A DNA stretch of 40,565 bases, taken from the NCBI GenBank assembly GCA_902792635.1, contig CADBAG010000008.1, positions 40,127-80,691 on the forward strand. The letters run 5' to 3'. A model generated the notes under the pieces. That model did no database searches. It worked only from the letters and a program-made list of their open reading frames with translations, and was not told the origin of the DNA. Shown here one piece after another: positions 18,870-25,140 of this stretch (positions are counted from its first letter, which is position 1; each line of letters opens with the position of its first letter). This stretch comes from an uncultured Prevotellaceae bacterium. Its GTDB lineage: Bacteria; Bacteroidota; Bacteroidia; Bacteroidales; Bacteroidaceae. The translations under genes and the position numbers were made by a program.

Positions 18870-20090
18870 TCAGGGGACGAAGACAGTGTTGGTCGACGAC
18901 GGCGTCGCCGTGGCGGTTTTTATAGTGTCTTTGCCGCTCACACTATTCGTGATAGTCATGGGAAACTGGTATGTGCCATCCGTCTTCACCGGAATGACAT
19001 ACGTGGCCTTGCGTCCGTACCACTGACTGCCTGCGTCGAGGGTGAACGTCTCGTTATAGGTCGTTGATGTCGATGATGACGACGCCGTGTTCTCCAACGG
19101 CTTGAAGAGCTTTCCTTCGCTGCTGAGTCCCGTGAGTGTTATCTTACTGAGTTTAACGCTCGACTGCACAGACGCATCGACATTCCACTGCATGTCGAGT
19201 TTGGAGGCGACATGGTAGAGCACCATGTTGATATACGGACTGTTACTGTTGTAATCGCTGACAATTCCGTAGTAATGGTTGTCTTTCTTGAGGTTATAAG
19301 GCGAGGAGTAGAGGTTCTTCAGTGCCTCACTCTTATTGCCGTTGGCATCCGTACCGAGTGTGAAGGTGGCATCAGCGACATCGTTGCCAGTATATGTCAC
19401 TGCTATCGGCACCGTGGACATGGCTGCGTAGACGACACCCTCGCTGCGGTTCTCTGGAATGATGATGCGTATCTGGTCGGTGTAAGTGTAAATGGAGTCC
19501 TTATTATTGTCGGTGGTGGTCGTCTTCGTCCATTTATCCTTACTGAGCGGATAACCGGTGCTGGGATTCATCCCCTCGGGCATCAGGACCTTGGTCTCAG
19601 TCCCGTTTATCGACGTGTTTATCAGATAGATATATAAGTATTTGGGCAGTTGAAACTGCTCGTACGTCCCTGGGTCGCCCTCGGCGCGCGTGGCCTTAGC
19701 ACCCGTCGAACCGGTAGTGAGTTCAGCATTGTTGGCGGGAATGGCGAGGATAATCGGCATGCGGGTATAGTCACCCTCCTCCGGATTAGTGGAGGAGCAA
19801 GCTGAGAGGAGGAGGAGAAAGGCAACGGCCCCACCCCTACCCCTCAACAAAGAGGCAACGGCCCCACCCCTTCCCCTCCCCCATCCAGGGGAGGGAGAGA
19901 TATGCTTCAAGAGACAATAGAAAAGGAACAGGCGGCCCCACCCTTTATCCCTCCCCCATCTAAGGGAGGGAGAGATATGTTTCAAGAAACAATAGAAAAG
20001 GAACAGGCGGCCCCACCCTTTATCCCTCCCCCAGCCAGGGGAGGGAGAGATATGTTTCAAGAGTCGATATGTCGTGGAAATGAATGTCAT
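18870..20090 (-). CDS. Fimbrillin-like outer-membrane lipoprotein with repeat-derived N-terminus
   Basis: 406 residues from the ATG at 20090. The mature part begins at a lipobox (FLLLLSAC, Cys98), followed by Ser/Asn/Glu-rich sequence and 'ATRAEGDPGTYEQFQLPKYLYIYLI'-like sequence, typical of Bacteroidales fimbrillin-type proteins. A beta-rich body with 'ASKLDMQWNVDAS' follows. Nothing recognisable as an enzyme is present. The first 90 residues are abnormal. They consist of the translated GC-rich repeat: 'LKHISPS' occurs three times, and the first two units have a 25-residue period. Only then comes the hydrophobic signal core. A GTG at 20126 extends the same frame. TTG codons at 19850 and 19847 would instead give a normal short lipoprotein signal peptide (LRGRGGAVAFLLLLSAC). 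The true start is therefore open. The stop lies 56 bases before the giant surface gene, so they are likely one transcript. Confidence 0.72.
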   Translation of the reverse strand: MTFISTTYRLLKHISPSPGWGRDKGWGRLFLFYCFLKHISPSLRWGRDKGWGRLFLFYCLLKHISPSPGWGRGRGGAVASLLRGRGGAVAFLLLLSACSSTNPEEGDYTRMPIILAIPANNAELTTGSTGAKATRAEGDPGTYEQFQLPKYLYIYLINTSINGTETKVLMPEGMNPSTGYPLSKDKWTKTTTTDNNKDSIYTYTDQIRIIIPENRSEGVVYAAMSTVPIAVTYTGNDVADATFTLGTDANGNKSEALKNLYSSPYNLKKDNHYYGIVSDYNSNSPYINMVLYHVASKLDMQWNVDASVQSSVKLSKITLTGLSSEGKLFKPLENTASSSSTSTTYNETFTLDAGSQWYGRKATYVIPVKTDGTYQFPMTITNSVSGKDTIKTATATPSSTNTVFVP

Positions 20091-20205
20091 AATATTTGTG
20101 TTTTCATCGATTTCACGTAGAGGCACCGAGCATCACCCCTTGATGGTAATCTGCCCCTCCCCTGGGTGGGGGAGGGGTGGGGGTGGGGCCGGCAGACGTG
20201 GGGCC
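19827..20205 (-). repeat. Two-armed GC-rich repeat, three to four right arms, translated in the fimbrillin-like gene
   Basis: On the minus strand the left arm (about 20137-20203) starts with GGCCCCACC, forms a CCTCCCC/GGGGAGG hairpin and ends in a degenerate ATTACCATC tag. A 70-odd base spacer containing the ATG at 20090 follows. Right arms then appear with the tag TCTTGAAACATATCTC, the same hairpin, and GGGTGGGGCC. GGCCCC starts (plus strand) lie at 19827 (a short partial copy), 19860, 19934 and 20009, so two steps are 74-75 bp. The right arms are in frame with the lipoprotein. Confidence 0.85.
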
Positions 20206-20207
20206 CC

Positions 20208-21326
20208 CTATATCTCCGGATTATACTCCCCGCCTTTCTTCCAGTCGAGCGTCACACTGGCACCGACATCCGCCGCCGACACCTCGGCGGCACCGTCGGT
20301 AGAGATGAGGAGCCGGAAGATACGGAGGTCACCGGCACGGAGGGGCTTACGCACATAGAGCACGGAGCGCGTCACGGTGTTGTCAGGGAGCGTCGCCATG
20401 ACGATGACACGCCACACGGCACCTTTGGCTGCCGGCACGTCGGGATCGATGGTGCCCGGAGCACTGTCCCTACTCGGGAAGACTGTGGCGGTGTAAGCGG
20501 TGACATCCGATTTAGGCACGGCCTGGGCCTCGGTACGGATGAGCGGGTTCGACGTGAAGGTATAGGTACTGTCATTGATGTTGAATCCGTTGGCAAGATC
20601 CGTGAGATAGACCTTCACGTCCTTGAACGTCCCTTTCTTCGTGACGAGCACAGCCACATCGGCATCGGCACGGTAGAGGTTGACCTCGAAGTTCTGACTG
20701 ACATTGTTTTCGATCGTCATGTCGAGACGACCGGTATATAATGGTTGCTCATGCCCGCCGAGCGTGTCACCGGGGATCTGCTGCAGGCAGAGCGTGGAGT
20801 CGGCATCACTGTCTTTGAGTTGCACCGTCTTCGACATGCCGATGGCGGTGATATGCCGGTATTGTTGTGCACTGAGACGGAGCGACACCGAGATGGTGTT
20901 ATGGTCCATCTGCGCATCGATGGATGTCGGTGCCCCGCCGCTCTTCGGATAGAAGAACAGGGAGGCCTTACTGTTGATCGTCGGGTTGACATAACGGCCC
21001 GAAAGGTAGTCTCGCACCTCTGCATCAGTCTCTGCCTTCAGTTGGTCGTTGATCTGCACAGAGATATTGCTGACTACGCGGATGTTATAGTCGACATTGA
21101 CTGCCGTACCATTGTCACAACAAGGACAGTCTGACGCGTGGTCATCAATATAAGAGCAGCTGGAGACAAGGAGGAGGAGCATAATGGCCCCACCCCTACC
21201 CCGCCCCCGTAGGGAGGGAGAGATATGTTTCAAGAAGGGCAGGTGGCCCCACCCTTTATCCCTCCCCCAGCCAGGGGAGGGAGAGATATGTTTCAAGAGA
21301 CGATATGCAGCATTTGCAATGGACAT
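20208..21326 (-). CDS. Mfa2/FimB-like fimbrial anchor lipoprotein with repeat-derived N-terminus
   Basis: 372 residues from the ATG at 21326. The lipobox is LVSSC (Cys57) and the mature sequence continues 'SYIDDHASDCPC'. 'VNVDYNIRVVSNISVQIN' and a 'SLFFYPKSGG' segment follow, a pattern common to Mfa2/FimB-family proteins that anchor or cap Bacteroidales fimbriae. The body contains 'AIGMSKTVQLKD' and a later 'VTAYTATVFPSRD' domain. As in the next gene, the pre-lipobox part is built from two repeat copies ('LLKHISPSPGWGRDKGWG' and 'LKHISPSLRGRGRGG'). An ATG at 21182 (MLLLLVSSC) would give only eight residues and no basic charge before the Cys, so the repeat-encoded Arg residues probably serve as the signal peptide's charged end. 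It is first in the surface unit; the fimbrillin-like lipoprotein and the giant protein follow. Confidence 0.75.
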   Translation of the reverse strand: MSIANAAYRLLKHISPSPGWGRDKGWGHLPFLKHISPSLRGRGRGGAIMLLLLVSSCSYIDDHASDCPCCDNGTAVNVDYNIRVVSNISVQINDQLKAETDAEVRDYLSGRYVNPTINSKASLFFYPKSGGAPTSIDAQMDHNTISVSLRLSAQQYRHITAIGMSKTVQLKDSDADSTLCLQQIPGDTLGGHEQPLYTGRLDMTIENNVSQNFEVNLYRADADVAVLVTKKGTFKDVKVYLTDLANGFNINDSTYTFTSNPLIRTEAQAVPKSDVTAYTATVFPSRDSAPGTIDPDVPAAKGAVWRVIVMATLPDNTVTRSVLYVRKPLRAGDLRIFRLLISTDGAAEVSAADVGASVTLDWKKGGEYNPEI

Positions 21327-21440
21327 ATAAAATGTATACTAATCGTTACAATATTGTTCCTACGGTGGTAACCTCTCCCTCCCCTGGATGGGGGAGGGAC
21401 TAAGGGTGGGGCCGTCGGAGGGACTAAGGGTGGGGCCGGC
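21186..21440 (-). repeat. Two-armed GC-rich repeat between thioesterase and Mfa2-like genes
   Basis: The left arm (about 21359-21440, partly doubled 'gactaagggtggggcc') touches the end of the thioesterase gene. The tag CCTACGGTGGTAA is at 21359. A spacer contains the ATG at 21326. Two right arms (GGCCCC at 21186 and 21245) are translated inside the Mfa2-like gene. The second arm has a shortened palindrome. Confidence 0.85.
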
Positions 21441-21443
21441 AAT

Positions 21444-21863
21444 TCATTCGTACTTTTCCTTCCACTCCACATAATACTCCGGCGGATAGAGCAGGAAGTC
21501 GCCATTGGCATCAATGAACAGCTGGGTGGTCTCGGCACGCAGGCAGAGCTCGTGGTCGGAGGCACGGTAAATCTCATACCGGTAGTCGAGGCGGGCACCA
21601 CGGTGCGGCACGTAGAACGTGTGGATCTCAGCCTCATCACCCATGTGGAGGGAGGCGAAATAACGCATGTGGACATCGTAGACGGGAGCGAGGATGCCGG
21701 CCTTGAGCATGACATCATAGCCGATGCCGGGATAGTGACGACCGAACGACTCGCGCCCGTCCTCGAGGTAAGCGACATAAGAGCCGTGCCATGCTACGCG
21801 CATGGCATCGATCTCACTGAATTTTACGCGTATTGTACATACGTCCTCTAACTCGCGGCTCAT
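21444..21863 (-). CDS. Acyl-CoA/acyl-ACP thioesterase, 4HBT hotdog family
   Basis: 139 residues, the normal size of a single hotdog domain. The N-terminal 'VKFSEIDAMRVAWHGSYVAYLEDGRE' region (residues ~12-38) is the family signature; the Asp of 'EIDAM' matches the catalytic acid of 4-hydroxybenzoyl-CoA thioesterase-like enzymes. It would hydrolyse an acyl thioester in the cytoplasm, possibly releasing or editing the product made on the neighbouring carrier protein. Its ATG overlaps the stop of the LolA-like gene by four bases, so the two are translationally coupled. A similar thioesterase sits in aryl polyene and flexirubin clusters. The substrate is unknown. Confidence 0.88.
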   Translation of the reverse strand: MSRELEDVCTIRVKFSEIDAMRVAWHGSYVAYLEDGRESFGRHYPGIGYDVMLKAGILAPVYDVHMRYFASLHMGDEAEIHTFYVPHRGARLDYRYEIYRASDHELCLRAETTQLFIDANGDFLLYPPEYYVEWKEKYE

Positions 21864-22459
21864 GGGTTGAAGACTTTGTCGTTGACGGCACCACCGAAAC
21901 GGAAGTTCGTGAAGCGGTACTCGGTGTAACCACGCTTACTGTTCAGTGTGATGCTCTCGAGGGCGTTCGTCTTTTTGTTCAGTGAGAGGACGAAGGAGGT
22001 GAACATCAGGTGCTTGGCAGCATCGGGCACCATCGTGACGACGACATTGCCACCCTGCTGTGCGATCTTCACACCACGGACGGCACTGATGTTCGTCTTG
22101 CCACCGGAGAGGACGCTCTGCAGGACGGCTTTGAAGGCAGCGAACTGGCTGGCGGTCTTGGCAGAGGCGACACGCTTGTGACCGCCCTGGACCATCGTGA
22201 ACGTGTTGCCGTTCATCACGAGCTGTTCCTTACCGCCGTCAACGACGATAGCGACCTTGTCCGGGTCTTTCATCGAAAGGGAGCCGGTGTAGGTCTTGTT
22301 CTTTGTCATGGCTTTGTTGTGCTTGACCATGACGGCAGCGGCTGTGGCGCTCTTTGCAGCGCGGTACTTCACTACAGCCTGCTCAAAGGCAGCCTGCTGA
22401 GCATGCATGGCGGGCACGAAAGCCATCGCCATGAAGATTAACAAAAGAATGTGTTTCAT
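21860..22459 (-). CDS. LolA-like periplasmic lipid/lipoprotein carrier
   Basis: 199 residues from the ATG at 22459. This start gives a clear signal peptide (MKHILLLIFMAMAFVPAMHA, then QQ) and is preceded by an AT-rich 'aataaataaataatta'-type leader. The same frame continues upstream into repeat DNA, but that extension is not needed. The mature part has the LolA-like pattern: 'YTGSLSMKDPDKVAI', 'LVMNGNTFTMVQGG', a basic middle and a C-terminal 'FTNFRFGGAVNDKVFNP'. LolA-type proteins carry lipidated cargo across the periplasm. In polyene clusters a dedicated LolA homologue accompanies the MMPL exporter, and both are present here. It overlaps the thioesterase gene by four bases. Confidence 0.85.
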   Translation of the reverse strand: MKHILLLIFMAMAFVPAMHAQQAAFEQAVVKYRAAKSATAAAVMVKHNKAMTKNKTYTGSLSMKDPDKVAIVVDGGKEQLVMNGNTFTMVQGGHKRVASAKTASQFAAFKAVLQSVLSGGKTNISAVRGVKIAQQGGNVVVTMVPDAAKHLMFTSFVLSLNKKTNALESITLNSKRGYTEYRFTNFRFGGAVNDKVFNP

Positions 22460-22480
22460 AATAAATAAATAAATAGTGGT

Positions 22481-22622
22481 GGCCCCACCCCTACCCCTCC
22501 CCCATCCAGGGGAGGGAAAGATATGCTTCAAGAGACGATAGGCCTGCACCCCAATCATCACCTACGGTGGTAATTTCTCCCTCCCCTGGATGGGGGAGGG
22601 ACTAAGGGTGGGGCCGTTAGGT
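22481..22622 (-). repeat. Two-armed GC-rich repeat between oxidoreductase and LolA-like genes
   Basis: This is the cleanest copy. On the minus strand, GGCCCCACC, hairpin and the tag ATTACCACCGTAGG (22561-22622) are followed by a spacer of about 20 bases. Then come CTCTTGAAGCATATC, hairpin and GGGTGGGGCC (22481-22538). The outer ends are complementary, so the whole unit could fold as one stem carrying two side hairpins. It starts inside the last codons of the oxidoreductase and ends 21 bases before the LolA-like ATG. Confidence 0.88.
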
Positions 22623-24071
22623 GGGGCCGGCAGTTCTAAGGGTTTGCATTGCTGTCATCGTCACCCCTTGTACCCCTTGCAGCATGACACTCTGGCCCGT
22701 GAGGAACAGGTTGGGGAGGGCGGTGCGGGGCGAGAGGGTCGTGAGGAGTGGCGAGTGGTAGTCCTTACGCGTGCCGAAGGCGGAGCCATCGGGGGTGAGG
22801 GTGTAGTCGCGCCAGGTAAGCGGAGTAGAGACATACTGTGCCTCGATGGCCTCGCGGAGGCCGGGGACGACGGTCTCAGCCAAGGCGATGCACTCGTCGG
22901 CTTTGGCATCCTTGAAATGGAGGTAGTCATCGCCACGCTGCCCCACCGTCGTGTCGAGCCACGGCTGACAGGCCTCGATGTCCATCGGTGTGAGGATATC
23001 GACCTGACGGGTGTAGCTGCTGCCATCCTCGGGCACGCGGCAGCTCACCATGACGCCACCAACGGAGCCGTCAGCGAGCGGGAGGTCCCACGGACTGACG
23101 CCGGGGCGGTAGACGAAATGGTTATGGTTGAAATAAGGGAGGGTGTCGGATTTGAGGAGGAGCTGCACCGTCAGCATGCCACGTGTGTTCGCCATGGCGT
23201 TGACACGATGACGGACGACGGGACGGAGGACATGCGGCGCCTTGACCCATGCGAAGGTCTGGGCGGGATGGACATCACTGATGAACATCGTGGCTTCATA
23301 CTCCGTGCCGTCGCAGCAGCGGGCTGCTGCGACCTTACCATCGCGGATGATGAGCTCGTCGACCTGGGCACGGCAGAGGACGTCCCCACCCTGCTGCCGC
23401 AGTCTGTCGACGAGGGTGCGGACGAGGAGGTTACCGTCGCCCCGCAGTCGCCAACTGCTCTGCACGAAACTACTGTTCGTGTGGGCGAAGACGAAGAGGG
23501 GCAGCGAGTCGCGGCACAGTTCCATGCGCATGGCATTGCCCGAGAGGACATCGACGAGCATCGGGTCGTGGATGATCGTGTTCAAGTAATCCCACGCACC
23601 GGTCGTGAACGAGGGCGAGAACAACGGGTTATGGTCACTGTTAGGGTCAAGACTGTCCCACTGCTCGCGGTCACTGGACTTCAGTGCCTCGACATACTGT
23701 CGGAGGCCCTCGCGCTCGTTGGGGAAATCGGCAGCGAGGGTGTCGACGAAGTTGCCGAAGCCTTGGGCGAGTCGGAACGTGCGGTCGCCGAGGGTGATGA
23801 GGTCGAAGCCGTCGATGTCGAGACGGTGCCAGGGGAGGGTGTCAAGGCCGAGGACATGGAACGGCGCCTGCAACGGCTCACCGGGCCCGAGGCCACCGAT
23901 GTAATGGAGGCCGGTGTCGAAATGGAGACCGTGGCGCACGAAGCTCTGCATGCAGCCGCCCGGCTGCCGCTCGCGCTCGAGGACGAGGACACGGAGGCCA
24001 CGGGCCGCCAAGAGGTTGGCGCACTCAAGGCCACCGAGGCCCGAGCCTATGATGATGACGTCGTATTGCAT
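22617..24071 (-). CDS. FAD-dependent phytoene-desaturase/retinol-saturase-like oxidoreductase
   Basis: 484 residues. The N-terminus 'YDVIIIGSGLGGLECANLL' is the dinucleotide-binding fold (Gly9, Gly11, Gly14), followed by 'VLVLERERQPGGCMQSF', the usual continuation in the CrtI/carotene isomerase/retinol saturase group. The C-terminal 'NLFLTGQSVMLQGVQGVTMTAMQT' is the second FAD-contact region. Members saturate, desaturate or isomerise conjugated polyenes, and the family occurs in flexirubin/aryl polyene clusters, which fits the neighbouring genes. The last four residues (AGPT) and the stop codon come from the left arm of the GC-rich repeat. About 1 kb of repeats separates it from the upstream exporter gene. 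Confidence 0.88.
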   Translation of the reverse strand: MQYDVIIIGSGLGGLECANLLAARGLRVLVLERERQPGGCMQSFVRHGLHFDTGLHYIGGLGPGEPLQAPFHVLGLDTLPWHRLDIDGFDLITLGDRTFRLAQGFGNFVDTLAADFPNEREGLRQYVEALKSSDREQWDSLDPNSDHNPLFSPSFTTGAWDYLNTIIHDPMLVDVLSGNAMRMELCRDSLPLFVFAHTNSSFVQSSWRLRGDGNLLVRTLVDRLRQQGGDVLCRAQVDELIIRDGKVAAARCCDGTEYEATMFISDVHPAQTFAWVKAPHVLRPVVRHRVNAMANTRGMLTVQLLLKSDTLPYFNHNHFVYRPGVSPWDLPLADGSVGGVMVSCRVPEDGSSYTRQVDILTPMDIEACQPWLDTTVGQRGDDYLHFKDAKADECIALAETVVPGLREAIEAQYVSTPLTWRDYTLTPDGSAFGTRKDYHSPLLTTLSPRTALPNLFLTGQSVMLQGVQGVTMTAMQTLRTAGPT

Positions 24072-24082
24072 GTTCTACTTCC

Positions 24083-24148
24083 GTATTCTATATTCTATAT
24101 TCTTTATTCTGTATTCTTTATTCTGTATTCTTTATTCTGTATTCTTTA
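24083..24148. repeat. Short tandem repeat just upstream of the oxidoreductase start
   Basis: A 14-bp unit 'tattctttattctg' is repeated about three times after a shorter 'tattcta' lead-in. It lies 12 bases upstream of the ATG at 24071 on the minus strand, where unit-number changes could alter translation or transcription. No promoter elements are recognised in it. Confidence 0.7.
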
Positions 24149-24159
24149 GCGCAGCGTAT

Positions 24160-24325
24160 GGATTGGCTTCGCCAAGAATCTTTCAAATCTTATCAAATCT
24201 ATCAAATCTTATCGCGAGACAGTAGAGATTGAATGATTTGAAACGATTTGTTAGATTTTGCGCGAAGCGCTTCCATCTGCCACATTTTTCTCACACGGAT
24301 CTTAAAGATCGTAAAGATGGTTACG
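24160..24325. repeat. Repeat families C and D
   Basis: Family C ('ggcttcgccaagaatc' followed by degenerate 'aaatcttatcaaatctatc') runs at 24162-24265 and recurs near 4.4 and 27.85 kb. Family D ('ctcacacggatcttaaagatc...aaagatggttacg') is at 24286-24325 and recurs near 27.7 and 40.2-40.45 kb. No open frame with recognisable content is present. Confidence 0.6.
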
Positions 24326-24588
24326 CACAACCTCGAAGAGGTTGAACTTGGTTAGCCCCAGGTGAGGCGAAGCCGTAACCTGGGGTTGGGTCCGGCGGGT
24401 TGTACGTTGCGATCCGGCCTCGGAGAGGGCGAACATGGTTATCACCACATCTCACCAGCATCCAGACCATGTTCGCCCTCTTCGAGGCCGGGGATCAGGT
24501 AATCAGGCTCTATCTTAAACCCCAGGTTACGTCGCTGCGCTCCTCACCTGGGGCTAACCGTGTGGCACCTCTCCGAGGTGCTGAGCAT
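24326..24588. repeat. Family B palindromic block, copy 1 of a ~263-bp direct duplication
   Basis: Starts 'cacaacctcgaagaggttg', contains several hairpins ('ccccaggt...acctgggg' in both orders, 'gcgaacatgg...ccatgttcgc', 'gcacctctccgaggtgc') and ends 'gctgagcat'. It is near-identical to 24821-25082; the main differences are in one stretch of about 30 bases near 24390-24415. Confidence 0.85.
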
Positions 24589-24620
24589 CACGTAGACTTA
24601 TCACGACCAGCCGTGTATTT

Positions 24621-24744
24621 TTGCATCGGCTTTTCACGACTTGTCACGACCTACCATGATGTTTCTTTGCATCGGCTTTTCACGACTGTCCACGACCTAC
24701 CATGATGTTTCTTTGCATCGGCTTTTCACGACTGTCCACGACTG
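24621..24744. repeat. 46-bp minisatellite between the duplicated blocks
   Basis: 'ttgcatcggcttttcacgac' starts at 24621, 24667 and 24713, giving an exact 46-base period and about 2.7 copies. The unit also carries 'ctaccatgatgtttc'. No function is evident. Confidence 0.8.
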
Positions 24745-24820
24745 ACGGCTCCGCCGATGACATGGATATAGTTGTCTTTGTTGTATTTGTTGTCCCTGTT
24801 GTTGGGATCCCGGTTGTCGC

Positions 24821-25082
24821 CACAACCTCGAAGAGGTTGAACTTGGTTAGCCCCAGGTGAGGCGAAGCCGTAACCTGGGGTTGGGGCCGGCGGCGTTTCG
24901 TTGAGATCCGGCCTCGGAGAGGGCGAACATGGTTTTCACCACATCTCACCAGCATCCAGACCATGTTCGCCCTCTTCGAGGCCGGGAATCAGGTAATCAG
25001 GCTCTATCTTAAACCCCAGGTTACGTCGCTGCGCTCCTCACCTGGGGCTAACCGTGTGGCACCTCTCCGAGGTGCTGAGCAT
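24821..25082. repeat. Family B palindromic block, copy 2 of the ~263-bp direct duplication
   Basis: Direct copy of 24326-24588, immediately downstream (minus strand) of the exporter gene and its GC-rich left arm. The palindromes suggest strong RNA structure at the 3' end of the exporter message. Confidence 0.85.
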
Positions 25083-25087
25083 TTCCC

Positions 25088-25140
25088 CCTACGGTGGTAA
25101 TCTACCCCTCCCCTTTGGGGAGGGGATTAAGGGGAAGGGC
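25088..25140 (-). repeat. Left arm of the GC-rich repeat overlapping the exporter's 3' end
   Basis: Contains CCTACGGTGGTAAT (25088-25101, plus strand) followed by a CCCCTCCCC/GGGGAGGGG hairpin that forms the last ten codons and stop of the exporter gene. No right arm follows; family B lies there instead. Confidence 0.75.

Noticed and set aside
22460-22561. N-terminal extension of the LolA-like protein through the repeat
   Set aside because: The ATG at 22459 gives a complete signal peptide and has a typical AT-rich leader, so unlike its neighbours this gene does not need the repeat.
22590-24149. 519-residue plus-strand frame opposite the FAD oxidoreductase
   Set aside because: Begins and ends in repeats and has no family features; the minus strand has the FAD-binding fold.
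24194-24201. TAGATTTG -7 box (minus strand) upstream of the oxidoreductase
   Set aside because: It lies within repeated 'aaatct' units of family C, with no -33 element at a suitable distance.
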